A DNA stretch of 37,996 nucleotides from JBDTVS01 sp040007095 (GTDB lineage: Bacteria; Acidobacteriota; Vicinamibacteria; Vicinamibacterales; CAVVIG01): the NCBI GenBank assembly GCA_040007095.1, contig JBDTVS010000232.1, forward strand, positions 1 through 37,996, read 5' to 3'. The notes beneath the pieces are model-generated. The model saw nothing but the letters and a program-made list of their open reading frames with translations. It had not been told where the DNA came from and searched no databases. Each line of letters opens with the position of its first letter. Within the stretch, counting starts at the first letter, position 1. The position numbers were made by a program, and so were the translations under genes. Below are positions 15,959 to 24,458 of the stretch, piece after piece.

Positions 15959-17314
15959 TCAGGTGCGGCGGGCGAACACGGCGCCGAAGAAGGCTTCGAG
16001 CTCGTGCACGTGAGGGTAGGTTCGAAGATGACCGTGTTGGTCGACGACCTGCGCGGGAAGCGCCGGCGCGGCATCTCTCGCGTCGACGTGGACGAAGGTG
16101 GGAGCGCGAGAGAGAAATGCCGTGGCGACGCGCTCGTTTTCGTCGGGCTCGCTGGAGCACGTGGTGTAGACCAGGCGCCCGCCAGGGGCGACGGCAGCGG
16201 CGGCCTGAGTGAGCATTTGCAACGCATAGCCCGCCAGCGTCGCCAACTCGTCCTCGCGCCGCCGCCACTTGATGTCCGGATCGCGCCGCAGCGTGCCGAG
16301 GCCGGAGCAGGGCGCGTCCACGAATACACAGTCGAAGCGCTGCGAAAAGGGCGGCGGGATCGTCAGATCGGCCTGTACGATTCGCACGTTGACCGCGCCG
16401 GTCGCATCGACCGTGTGGCGCAGCAGCTCGATGCGACGCTCGCGGACGTCACACGCCACCAGCAGGCCGCCCGGGCGCATCCGGGCCGCAATGGCGGTCG
16501 TCTTACCGCCGGGCGAGGCGCAGGTATCGAGCACCCGGTCGCCGGGATGTGCGCCGGGCAAGAGCGCCGCGAGCTGAGACGCCTCGTCCTGCACCACGAA
16601 CCACCCCCGGGCGAGACCAGAGCCGCTCAGCGGTTGACCCGCTTCCACGATCAGCGCGTCCGGGGCGAACCGCGCGCGCGAGACGGTGACGTCCTCGCGC
16701 GCCAGAGATTGCATCACCTCGTCCGGAGTGTGCCGGAAACGGTTGGCTCGGAGCGTCAGCGGCGCAGCGGCGTTGTTGAAATGCAGCCACCGCTCGGTCG
16801 CGTCGAACCCGTAGCGATCGAGCCAGCGTTCGACGAGCCAGCGCGGGTGCGACAAGCTGATGGCGAGATAGTCGAGGCTCGAGCCTCGATCGGACGTCTG
16901 CGGCCGCGGCGGCAGAGGAAGTGACTGCCGGCTTCGTGACAAGGCGCGCAGCACCGCGTTGACGAGCCCGGCAGCGCTCCGCTTGCCCGAGCGACCCGCC
17001 AGGTTCACGGCATCGTCCACGACCGCGGAGGCCGGTACGCGTGTCAGATGCAGCAGTTGATAGGCGCTGAGACGCAGGATCTCCACGATCTCCGGGTCGA
17101 GCCGATCGAGCCGTCTCTTCGAGAAATGGACAATCAGGTGGTCGAGCGCCGCCCGCCAGCGCTGCACGCCGATGACAATCTCCGCCGTGAGAGCTTTATC
17201 TCGATCGTCCCGCAGCGACCGTCTCGCGGCGGCGACGGCGTCAGACAGGTCCAGACGCCCGGCCGAGACCGCGATTGATGCGTCGAAGGCGGCGAGCCGC
17301 GCCGGCGCGATCAT
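15959..17314 (-). CDS. rsmB: 16S rRNA (cytosine(967)-C5)-methyltransferase
   Basis: 451 residues, normal for RsmB. An N-terminal NusB-like RNA-binding domain (AFDASIAVSAG, LRLSAYQLLHLTRVPASAVV, VNLAGRSGKRSAAGLVNAVL) is followed by the SAM-dependent catalytic domain. The SAM motif is LDTCASPGGKTTAIA. The two family cysteines are Cys336 in VDAPCSGLGTLRRDPDIKW and Cys386 in YTTCSSEPDENE; one is the nucleophile that attacks C6 of the base, the other assists release. It acts on 16S rRNA in the cytoplasm. It belongs to the def-fmt-rsmB group but is split from fmt by 253 bp containing a hairpin repeat element. No clear ribosome site precedes its ATG. Confidence 0.94.
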   Translation of the reverse strand: MIAPARLAAFDASIAVSAGRLDLSDAVAAARRSLRDDRDKALTAEIVIGVQRWRAALDHLIVHFSKRRLDRLDPEIVEILRLSAYQLLHLTRVPASAVVDDAVNLAGRSGKRSAAGLVNAVLRALSRSRQSLPLPPRPQTSDRGSSLDYLAISLSHPRWLVERWLDRYGFDATERWLHFNNAAAPLTLRANRFRHTPDEVMQSLAREDVTVSRARFAPDALIVEAGQPLSGSGLARGWFVVQDEASQLAALLPGAHPGDRVLDTCASPGGKTTAIAARMRPGGLLVACDVRERRIELLRHTVDATGAVNVRIVQADLTIPPPFSQRFDCVFVDAPCSGLGTLRRDPDIKWRRREDELATLAGYALQMLTQAAAAVAPGGRLVYTTCSSEPDENERVATAFLSRAPTFVHVDARDAAPALPAQVVDQHGHLRTYPHVHELEAFFGAVFARRT

Positions 17315-17372
17315 CTAGTGGCCTGTACCCGCTGAAGCAGTACCACTTGCCCCCGTGGTTGACCGCGAATTG

Positions 17373-17397
17373 CCGGCCGCGACAAGCGAGCGGCCGG
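17373..17397. other. GC-rich hairpin between fmt and rsmB
   Basis: CCGGCCGC (17373-17380) and GCGGCCGG (17390-17397) form a perfect 8-bp stem around a 9-nt loop. It has no T tract. It lies between the hairpin repeat element and rsmB and might slow or partly terminate transcription coming from fmt. Confidence 0.4.
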
Positions 17398-17421
17398 TAG
17401 TCATTCCGAGGAGACAGTCCA

Positions 17422-17587
17422 CCAGTCCCCTGGAAGCGTGATGCGTTGCCTCAGTCCATGAGCGCGGCGCCCGGATCGCAAGGCGTGACGACCGAGAACA
17501 TGGGACGTGTTTGAGGGAGTCGCAACGCAGCGAGGCGAGACGCCCCGCCCGGGAATCATGTGACGCATCACGCTTCCAGGGGACTGG
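17422..17587. repeat. Hairpin element, copy 3 (between fmt and rsmB)
   Basis: A 166-bp unit bounded by a perfect 25-bp inverted repeat (17422-17446 and 17563-17587). The inner 116 bp align with the elements at 25390 and 26584, in the plus orientation: GGCGCCCGG, GCAAGGCG, a small stem-loop (17496-17501/17507-17512 around GGGAC), GCAACGCAGC and CCCGCCCGGGA, with an extra about 14 bp after GCAACGCAGC. The right arm overlaps the last codons and stop of fmt (stop 17568-17570), so one arm is protein coding and the other is its inverted duplicate. The arms have no similarity to those of the other copies. Confidence 0.75.
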
Positions 17588-18575
17588 CGTTGGTCAACAC
17601 GTCGCCGACCGCGAACGGAGCGCCAGCCAGGAACTCCCTGGCGGTCATCGGCCGGCGGCCCTCGCCCTGCAGCTGAGTAATGCCCAGGATTCCAGCGCCC
17701 GTCAGGACATGAAGGCGATCGCCGTGGGCTTCGATGATGGTGCCCGCCGGTGGTCGCTCGCCAATCGCGATCGGAAGCTCCCGGTCGACCGCGCCGTCAG
17801 GCGCGGTCACGACACGCGATCGCAACAGAATCACCCGACGTCCGCGATGGGAGGTGAATGCGTGCGGCCAGGGATGCAGACCGCGAATCTGGTTATGGAG
17901 CGCGTCCGCCGACCGCGTCCAATCGACCGCGCCATCTTCCCGCATCAACCGATGCGCGTAGGTGGCCAGGGCCTCGTCCTGCGACACCTCGGCGACAGGA
18001 CCGATCGCCAACGCGTCGAGCACTGAGACGAGCAGCGGGGCGCCGATTCGTGCCAGGTCGTGCTCGACCTCGTCGCTGGTGTCCTCGAGCCCGATCGAGC
18101 GTCGTGCCGTCGCGATCAAGGGACCGGCATCCAACGCTTTCACGACCCGCATGATCGTGACGCCGGTCTCGCGATCGCCGTTGACCACCGCACGGTGCAC
18201 CGGCGCCGCGCCGCGATAGCGAGGCAGCAATGACGCATGCACATTGATCATCCCCAGGCGCGGCGTGGCGAGGATCGGCTCGGTCAGAATCTTCCCATAC
18301 GCCGCGACGACGCCGACGTCAGGGTGGAGCCCGGCCAGCTCCGCCTGGAAATGGAGGTCGTTCATCCGCTCCGGCTGCAGCACCGGCAGGGCGGCAGAGA
18401 GCGCCCGTGCCTTGACCGGTGCATCGGTGGTCCGTTGACCCCGTCCGCGAGGCCGATCCGCCCGCGTGACCACACCAACGACGCGATGAGAAGACCCAAG
18501 CAACGCCTCGAGCGTCGGCACCGCGAATTCGGGCGTGCCGAAGAACACGACGCGCAGTGGGGCAGGGCTCACCAT
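17568..18575 (-). CDS. fmt: Methionyl-tRNA formyltransferase
   Basis: 335 residues. It transfers a formyl group from 10-formyl-tetrahydrofolate to Met-tRNA(fMet) before initiation. Characteristic segments are VVFFGTPEFAVPTLEALL at the start, VTRADRPRGRGQ, and the active-site stretch NVHASLLPRYRGAAPVHRA (Asn111 and His113) with GDRETGVTIM. A C-terminal tRNA-binding domain ends in an ITQLQGEGRRPMTAREFL segment. It overlaps def by a few bases (ATG at 18575, or GTG at 18572), so the two are coupled. Its last seven codons form one arm of a 25-bp inverted repeat, so the very C-terminus may have been altered by insertion of the hairpin element. Confidence 0.95.
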   Translation of the reverse strand: MVSPAPLRVVFFGTPEFAVPTLEALLGSSHRVVGVVTRADRPRGRGQRTTDAPVKARALSAALPVLQPERMNDLHFQAELAGLHPDVGVVAAYGKILTEPILATPRLGMINVHASLLPRYRGAAPVHRAVVNGDRETGVTIMRVVKALDAGPLIATARRSIGLEDTSDEVEHDLARIGAPLLVSVLDALAIGPVAEVSQDEALATYAHRLMREDGAVDWTRSADALHNQIRGLHPWPHAFTSHRGRRVILLRSRVVTAPDGAVDRELPIAIGERPPAGTIIEAHGDRLHVLTGAGILGITQLQGEGRRPMTAREFLAGAPFAVGDVLTNASPLEA

Positions 18576-19078
18576 TTGCCGGCGCGAGTCAGCTTCTTGA
18601 TCCGGCGCACGATGAGATCCCGTTTGATGCCGCGCAGGTGATCCACGAACAGCGTCCCGTCGAGGTGGTCCATTTCGTGCTGGAAGGCCCGCGCGACGAG
18701 CATTTTGCCTTCATGCCGGTGCTCGGCGCCGTCGCGGTCCAGGCCTCTCAACACCAGTCGCGACGGGCGCACGACCGTGGCTTCGAATCCCGGGATGCTC
18801 AAGCAGCCTTCCTCTTCGAGCTGCATGCCGTCCCGTTCGACAATCTCCGGGTTGACGAACACCAACAGCCCCGACGGGTCCCGACCGACCGACACGTCGA
18901 CGACGAAGATGCGTAGCGGCAGGCCGATCTGCGGCGCCGCCAGTCCGACGCCCGGCGCCGCGTACATCGTCTCGATCATGTCGTCGATGATCCGTCTGGT
19001 TTCCCCGGTGATGGCTTCCACGTCTCGGGCGGGATCGTGCAGGATGGTGTCGCCGTATTTGAGGATCGGTCTAATCAT
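18569..19078 (-). CDS. def: Peptide deformylase
   Basis: 169 residues, the standard size. It removes the N-formyl group from nascent proteins. All three metalloprotease motifs are present: GVGLAAPQ (43-50), EEGCLS (89-94, Cys92 metal ligand) and QHEMDH (133-138, His134 and His138 ligands with catalytic Glu135). It starts at the ATG at 19078 and heads the def-fmt pair, the usual arrangement. Upstream lies a gene-free, repeat-rich stretch where its promoter must be; no clear boxes were seen. Confidence 0.96.
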   Translation of the reverse strand: MIRPILKYGDTILHDPARDVEAITGETRRIIDDMIETMYAAPGVGLAAPQIGLPLRIFVVDVSVGRDPSGLLVFVNPEIVERDGMQLEEEGCLSIPGFEATVVRPSRLVLRGLDRDGAEHRHEGKMLVARAFQHEMDHLDGTLFVDHLRGIKRDLIVRRIKKLTRAGKW

Positions 19079-19556
19079 GACGGGATGCGGAAACCACCAT
19101 CGAAGACGCCTGCGTCAACGAGCACTGCACGACCACACTTGCCCGGCGATACGACAACCACCGAGAGCACCGAGTGTAACGACGTCAGGCCACGTCAGAT
19201 TAGGCCCTTAGTCGATACGACAACCACCGAAGACCGAGTCCACTGAGTTCGATGTCAGATCTACTCGATACACGACAACCACCGAGCTCACCGATCGACT
19301 ACTACAAGGGTTTCCACGAGAAAGTCGATGCGATATCCGCTTGGTGAAATCTGCCCTCGGTGTGCTCGGTGCTCTGCTCAGAAAATGTCGTCGAACGTCT
19401 CGGTCCCGCTGAAGCCGGACACCACGCACTCGTACGCGTTCACGTTTTCATGCTACGGGGTGCGCCCCGTTCATGACGACTCGGTGGTTTTCGCCCATAC
19501 CCTGGCTCACAAACAACTGCTCGCAATGTCCTTGGTGGTTGCCGGGATCATTCTCG
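19079..19556. repeat. Gene-free region with degenerate CTCGGTG-type repeats
   Basis: These 478 bp between def and aroC contain no credible gene. Three imperfect copies of a motif with core ACGACAACCACCGA (19148-19174, 19214-19240, 19267-19295) each begin GATAC and are followed by a second ACCGA box. On the other strand this reads CTCGGTG...TCGGTGGTTGTCG. A related, oppositely oriented pair CCTCGGTGTGCTCGGTG occurs at about 19350, and looser GGTGGTT matches at 19482 and 19533. A GTCC...GGAC imperfect palindrome is at 19403-19420. A GGTGGTTGTAT match recurs at about 24394. They look like dispersed intergenic repeats in decay rather than a CRISPR array, because spacers are irregular. Confidence 0.55.
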
Positions 19557-20759
19557 TCACGGTTTCGAGAATCGGGCGGTTGTGCGGTCGCGGAAGGCGC
19601 AGAAGTTTGCCACCAGTTCCTGGACCGAGTCGCCGCCGAACTTTTCGAGGACGGCTTCCGCCAGGACGATCGCGACCATCGCTTCGCCGACGACGGCCGC
19701 GGCCGGGACGGCGCAGACGTCGCTGCGCTCGATCGCCGCCGGACTCTCCGTCATTGTCGTCAAGTCGACGGACCGGAGCGGCTTCATGAGCGTGGCGATC
19801 GGTTTCATGTAGCCGGAAATTCGCAGGTCCTCGCCGTTGGTCACGCCGCCCTCGAGCCCTCCCGCATTGTTGGTGGGCCGGACGACGCCGACCACCGGCG
19901 TCCGGTCGCCGGGCGGGAGAATTTCGTCGTGAAGGCGCGACCCGGGCAGGCTGGCGGCTGCGGGTCCGCGGCCGATGCCGACCGCTTTGATCGCGGGAAT
20001 CGACATCAGCGCCTGCGCGAGTCGTCCATCCAGCTTGCGATCCCACTGGGCGTAGCTGCCGAGGCCTGGCGGAACGCCCCGGGCGATCACCTCGAAGCTC
20101 CCACCCATGGTGTCGCCGGCGTCGCGGGCGCGATCGATCTCGGCGATCATCGCGCGCTCGATGATCGGGTCGACACAGTGCAAGGGCGCATCCGATTGGA
20201 TGGCCTTGGCCTCGTCGAAGGTGACCGCGAGCGGATCGGTCAGGGCCAGCGGGCCAATCGCCGTCACGTGGCTGACGATCTCGGCGCCGACCTGCTGCAG
20301 GACCTGACGGGCGATGGCGCCGACCGCGACGCGCGATGCTGTTTCGCGGGCACTGGCCCGCTCGAGCACGTTGCGGATGTCGTCGAGACCGTACTTGACG
20401 ACTCCCGCCAGATCCGCGTGGCCCGGACGTGGCCGCGTGACCGCCGGGCGCTCCTGCCCGGTGGCGCCTTCCGGCGCCTGCGGCTCGACGTGCATGGTGC
20501 GCTGCCAGTTCTCCCAATCCTTGTTCGGGATCATCAGCGCGATTGGCGCCCCGGTGGTGACGCCGTGGCGAACGCCGCTCAGAGGCTCCGCCCGGTCGGA
20601 TTCGATGGCCATGCGCCGCCCACGTCCATACCCACCCTGACGCCGGCGGAGCTCGGCGGTCACGGCGTCGAAATCGATTGCGAGCCCGGCGGGCACGCCT
20701 TCAAGAACGGTCACGAGCGCCTTGCCGTGCGACTCGCCAGCAGTGAGAAAACGCAACAT
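19557..20759 (-). CDS. aroC: Chorismate synthase
   Basis: 400 residues. It catalyses the last step of the shikimate pathway, 5-enolpyruvylshikimate-3-phosphate to chorismate, using reduced FMN as cofactor. The protein opens MLRFLTAGESHGKAL with the GESHG flavin/phosphate motif, continues with RRRQGGYGRGRRMAIESD, GVTTGAPIALMIPNKD, RPGHADLAGVVKYG and ERASARETASRVAVGA, and has the C-terminal MKPIATLMKPLRSVDL segment, all diagnostic of AroC. It stands alone, 15 kb from the aroDE-trp operon, which uses its product chorismate. It is divergent from the sigma54 activator with 110 bp between. Confidence 0.97.
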   Translation of the reverse strand: MLRFLTAGESHGKALVTVLEGVPAGLAIDFDAVTAELRRRQGGYGRGRRMAIESDRAEPLSGVRHGVTTGAPIALMIPNKDWENWQRTMHVEPQAPEGATGQERPAVTRPRPGHADLAGVVKYGLDDIRNVLERASARETASRVAVGAIARQVLQQVGAEIVSHVTAIGPLALTDPLAVTFDEAKAIQSDAPLHCVDPIIERAMIAEIDRARDAGDTMGGSFEVIARGVPPGLGSYAQWDRKLDGRLAQALMSIPAIKAVGIGRGPAAASLPGSRLHDEILPPGDRTPVVGVVRPTNNAGGLEGGVTNGEDLRISGYMKPIATLMKPLRSVDLTTMTESPAAIERSDVCAVPAAAVVGEAMVAIVLAEAVLEKFGGDSVQELVANFCAFRDRTTARFSKP

Positions 20760-20872
20760 CGAGGCTTCATTCTATCCGAAGTATCTGCGCACTCCCGGCG
20801 TCGAGCGCGCGAGTTCCGCGTGAATTCGCGAGGCCGTGATCTTGCAATCACCCTTGGTACGGAGGCAGCGTG

Positions 20873-23800
20873 ATGCAGCTGATCGCGGATCGATTCGTGG
20901 TGTATGACGGCCAAACGGCGCTCGATCTCGCCACGGCGCAGCGCGTCGCGCTCGACATCGCGCCGGCTGGCAGCGAGCGCGAGCAGCGGATCTGGGCGCA
21001 GTGGTGCGACGCGGTCGAGCGGCGTCATCATCCGGCGATCGCGCGACTCCTCGACTACGGAATTGTCGGCGTGTCGCGGCGATTCGAGGCGCGCCAAATC
21101 CTGCCCGATGGCGTGCCATCGCAGATCGACCCACAGACGCCGAGCATCGTCATCGCGGCGCAGCCTGCCGTCGCGGTAATCGGCGAGGCGTTCGAGCATC
21201 CGATTGGCGTGCGTCCCCGTGTCGTCACGCTCTGGGGGCCCGAGGGCGCCGGCAAGCACACCATCGTCGGAAACCTGGCGCGCATCGCGAGGCAGCAAGG
21301 CTTCGTGCCGGTGGCGGCGCGTCTGCTCGACGGATTCGCCGACCTCTTGCGCGGCCGCAGCCTGTTCGTCATCGACGATGGCGACCAGCGGGCTGGCTGG
21401 TCGGCGTGGTTGACCGCATCCGTCGGCGTCGCGCGTCCCCACGTCCTGTTGTTCGTGACGCGTGAGGATCCGTCGCCGGCCGAGGGCGTTGGCGTCAGAC
21501 CGCTGTCGGTTGATGCCCTGGTGTGCGCCGTGCTGCCTGAAGCCGTCGGCGGTCCTCGCGGAGCGGCCATCCGGCGTTCCGCCGAGCTGTCGCAAGGGTG
21601 GCCTGGCCGTTTCGCGCGTTTGGTCTGGGGCCGGCCTGCAGCGATTCGCTCACCACCCGTGTCCGCGGCGAGCGGCCGTCGGAGTTCGCTGGATCGGCCG
21701 GCGAGCGAGTCGCTTCGAGCTGCCGAGCAGCCGGCAGTGTACGGTGTGGCCGATGACGCGCCAACGTCGGCGGCAAGCAGACGCGAGAACGGGCGGGAGA
21801 TGCCCGGGGATGTCGCCCTGTGGTGCGGTCGCATCGAGTTCGGAACGCGGCTGGTGGCCGCGGGACGGCATGCGCGCGGCGAACGCATCCTGCGTCAAGC
21901 CATCGGCGCACTGGCGCGGCGCCGCGAGTGGACGCCGGCGGGCGAGGGAAGCCTGGCCCTGGTTCAGCTCCTGATTCGCCGGGGTCGACCGCAGGACGCG
22001 CGGACCGTGCTGAATACGGCGTCGGATTTCTTGGCCCAGGCTGGAGACGAGATCGGTCTCGTCGATGTCGGGGTGCTCACCGCGACGACCTCGCTCGAGC
22101 TCGCGAGCCTGGATCCGGCCGAGACCGCCGCGAGCGCGGCCGCCACCGCGGCCCGTGCGCGCGGTGACGAGGTGAGATCGGCCCGCGCCCTCGCGGTCCT
22201 GGCACGAACGCTGTTCTGGCGCGCTCGATACGATGAAGCCGACCTGACCCTGCAGTCGATCGCGTCGTCGACGCGCGACGGGTGGGACGCGATGGTGGCG
22301 AGCGGGCTCGAAGTCGCGATCGCCGTTGGACGGAGCGATTTTCGCCTCGCCGTATCGCGAGGCACGGAGGCGCTGCGGGAAGCCCAGCGAGTCGGGGACG
22401 CTCGGCTGGTGGCCGCCGCGGCGCGCAGCGCGGCGTTTGCGCACCTCGCCGTCGGCGATCTGCCGGCCGTGCAGGAGGAGGTTGCCGTCTCAATCGCGGC
22501 GGCTCGCGTCTCTCGCGAGCCGCTGATCGCCGTACGGAGCCGGCTGATTCTTGCCGAGGCGTTGCGTCGGTCGGGCAGAGCTTCGGCGGCTTCGGCCGCT
22601 CTCGGGCAGGTCGTTCGTCTTGGTGCGAGAAGGCTGCCGCCCATTGTCCGCGTGCGATGCGACCTGCTCCGCGACCTGCTGGCGCCGGCTCGGGCGAGGG
22701 AAGACGTGCTCGGCCGCCATGTGTCGTCGGCTGGGCTGCCTGCGCTGGCGCTGTATGGGACGCCGGATAGTACGACGGCCCCCGCCGCGGCGGGCTCCAG
22801 GCCGCACGATTCGCTGGTGGCCGCCCTCGTGGAGATTCTTGATCTGTGTCAGACGACCGACGACGAACGAACCGTGCTGGCGGAGGTCTGCCGTCGGGTC
22901 CGCAGTCGGCTGCACGCAGTCGGGGTGTCGATGGTCGTCGATGAGGGAGGCGCGCGATCCGGAATGGCCGCCGACGGTGGCCGCATCGACGCCGCCATCG
23001 CGGATCGAACGATCGCGGCCGGCGTCACGCTGGCGCCCCACCGCTCTGGCGATCGGCTCGAGGCTGGGGCACCGATCCGATCGGGGGGGACGGTGGTCGG
23101 CGCGCTGGTGGCACGCTGGACAATCGGCGCGCCGCACGACCTCGGGTCCGCCGCGTCGTTGATGACCACGGTGGCGGCGGCGGTGGCCCCGTTCGTGTCT
23201 GCCGCCACCGCGCGATCGCGGCACCTGTCGGTGCCGGCGATGGCGGACCTGCTTGGCACGAGCGCCGCGATGGCGGAGGTGCGCCGCGGCGTCGAGCGTG
23301 CGGCGCCGGCGCCCTTTGCGGTCTTGATTGAAGGCGAAAGCGGCAGCGGAAAAGAACTGGTCGCGCGGGCGCTGCACCGCTCGGGTCCCCGCCGGCATCG
23401 AGCACTCTGCACCTTGAATTGTGCCGCCCTTCCCGACGATCTGGTCGAGGCAGAACTTTTCGGACACGCGCGCGGAGCCTTTACGGGTGCGGTCGGGGAG
23501 CGGACGGGTGTGTTCGAGGAGGCGCACGGCGGCACGCTGCTTCTCGACGAGATCGGCGAACTGTCGCCGCGTGCGCAGGCGAAGGTGCTGCGCGTGATTC
23601 AGGAAGGGGAGCTGCGCCGGGTGGGCGACACGGCGTCGCGACGGATAGATGTGCGGATCGTTTCGGCGACCAACCGCGATCTTCGTCAAGAGGTGACAGC
23701 CGGGCGATTCCGTCTCGACCTCTTGTATCGTCTCGACGTCGTCCGGATCGCGGTGCCGCCCCTGCGGGAGCGGCGCGATGATATTCCCGCCCTCGCCGAG

Positions 23801-24163
23801 CATTTCTGGCGGGAGGCGACCGCGCGTGTGGGCAGCCGCGCGACCCTGGCTCCGGCGACGCTCGCGGCTCTCGCGCGCTACGACTGGCCGGGCAACGTCC
23901 GCGAGCTGCAAAATGCGCTGGCCTCGCTGGCGGTGCGATCGGCCAGGCGCGGCATCGTCCCGCCAACGGCGCTGGGCCCGCAATTCGTCGACCAGCGTTC
24001 GGCCGATGCGTCGCGACTCGAGGAGGCCCGACGGACGTTCGAGGAACGGTTCGTCCGGGCCGCGCTTGTCCGCACCGGCGGCCATCGCGTTCGGGCCGCG
24101 GCGGAACTGGGAGTCACGCGCCAGGGGCTGACGAAGCTGATGTCGCGGCTTGGGATTACGTGA
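20873..24163 (+). CDS. Giant sigma54-dependent activator with kinase-like N-lobe, P-loop, TPR and GAF-like regions
   Basis: About 1096 residues. ATG 20873 is preferred over GTG 20870 since GGAGG lies 7 nt before it. Residues 1-80 (ADRFVVYDGQTALDL, HHPAIARLLDYGI, RRFEARQIL) look like the N-lobe of a Ser/Thr kinase without the catalytic lobe. A P-loop, WGPEGAGKHT (about 121-130), and a Walker-B-like RSLFVIDDGD suggest a STAND-type ATPase. About 300-630 are TPR-like helices, and about 640-780 GAF-like. The sigma54 AAA+ domain follows: GESGSGKE near 820, GAFTGA near 868, LLLDEIGEL near 890, PPLRERRDDI, WPGNVRELQN. A Fis-type helix-turn-helix is C-terminal (RAAAELGVTRQGLTKLM). It should open sigma54 promoters in response to an unknown signal sensed by the large N-terminus; targets are not evident. 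Confidence 0.9.
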   Translation: MQLIADRFVVYDGQTALDLATAQRVALDIAPAGSEREQRIWAQWCDAVERRHHPAIARLLDYGIVGVSRRFEARQILPDGVPSQIDPQTPSIVIAAQPAVAVIGEAFEHPIGVRPRVVTLWGPEGAGKHTIVGNLARIARQQGFVPVAARLLDGFADLLRGRSLFVIDDGDQRAGWSAWLTASVGVARPHVLLFVTREDPSPAEGVGVRPLSVDALVCAVLPEAVGGPRGAAIRRSAELSQGWPGRFARLVWGRPAAIRSPPVSAASGRRSSLDRPASESLRAAEQPAVYGVADDAPTSAASRRENGREMPGDVALWCGRIEFGTRLVAAGRHARGERILRQAIGALARRREWTPAGEGSLALVQLLIRRGRPQDARTVLNTASDFLAQAGDEIGLVDVGVLTATTSLELASLDPAETAASAAATAARARGDEVRSARALAVLARTLFWRARYDEADLTLQSIASSTRDGWDAMVASGLEVAIAVGRSDFRLAVSRGTEALREAQRVGDARLVAAAARSAAFAHLAVGDLPAVQEEVAVSIAAARVSREPLIAVRSRLILAEALRRSGRASAASAALGQVVRLGARRLPPIVRVRCDLLRDLLAPARAREDVLGRHVSSAGLPALALYGTPDSTTAPAAAGSRPHDSLVAALVEILDLCQTTDDERTVLAEVCRRVRSRLHAVGVSMVVDEGGARSGMAADGGRIDAAIADRTIAAGVTLAPHRSGDRLEAGAPIRSGGTVVGALVARWTIGAPHDLGSAASLMTTVAAAVAPFVSAATARSRHLSVPAMADLLGTSAAMAEVRRGVERAAPAPFAVLIEGESGSGKELVARALHRSGPRRHRALCTLNCAALPDDLVEAELFGHARGAFTGAVGERTGVFEEAHGGTLLLDEIGELSPRAQAKVLRVIQEGELRRVGDTASRRIDVRIVSATNRDLRQEVTAGRFRLDLLYRLDVVRIAVPPLRERRDDIPALAEHFWREATARVGSRATLAPATLAALARYDWPGNVRELQNALASLAVRSARRGIVPPTALGPQFVDQRSADASRLEEARRTFEERFVRAALVRTGGHRVRAAAELGVTRQGLTKLMSRLGIT

Positions 24164-24458
24164 GGATGCTGCAACGAACCAACCAGTGAGTCGCCATGAG
24201 CCGGGCGCCGCTTGCCGGGCAACAGTAGACGGCGAACGTCGTGCCCGGCCTAAGCCGAAGGCCTAAGCCACGCTTCAGCCCGACCCTTGGAACCGTTGGC
24301 CGAGCCCACTTTCTGGAGCAGGCTGGAGAGACCGCTCGAAAGACGCTCTCGATGGTTTCCTTCAGCAGATCGGCAGCGACGCCGAGAATCCCCGGTGGTT
24401 GTATAGACTACGAAAGTCCGTGTATCACTCATGACCGCAGACTGAGGACCGACGCGAC
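24164..24458. other. Gene-free stretch before the permease genes
   Basis: There is no coding signal. It contains a direct duplication GGCCTAAGCC-GAA-GGCCTAAGCC (24247-24269) and a CCGGTGGTTGTATAG segment (about 24393-24406) related to the repeats near 19.2 kb. Any promoter for the permease genes must lie here, but no convincing -35/-10 pair or sigma54 site (GG-N10-GC) was recognised. Confidence 0.4.

Noticed and set aside
15578..16924. 448-codon plus-strand frame across rsmB and the PASTA gene
   Set aside because: Antisense to two well-supported genes and Arg-rich without family features.
19148..19295. CRISPR-like direct repeats
   Set aside because: Only three imperfect copies of about 14-27 bp, irregular spacing and no cas genes.
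19550..19572. ATTCTCG/CGAGAAT hairpin at the end of aroC as terminator
   Set aside because: Only 7 bp, overlaps the coding end and is not followed by a T tract.
22490..24085. 531-codon open frame on the minus strand opposite the sigma54 activator
   Set aside because: Arg/Gly/His-rich composition with no domain; the opposite strand has complete AAA+ motifs. A by-product of high GC content.
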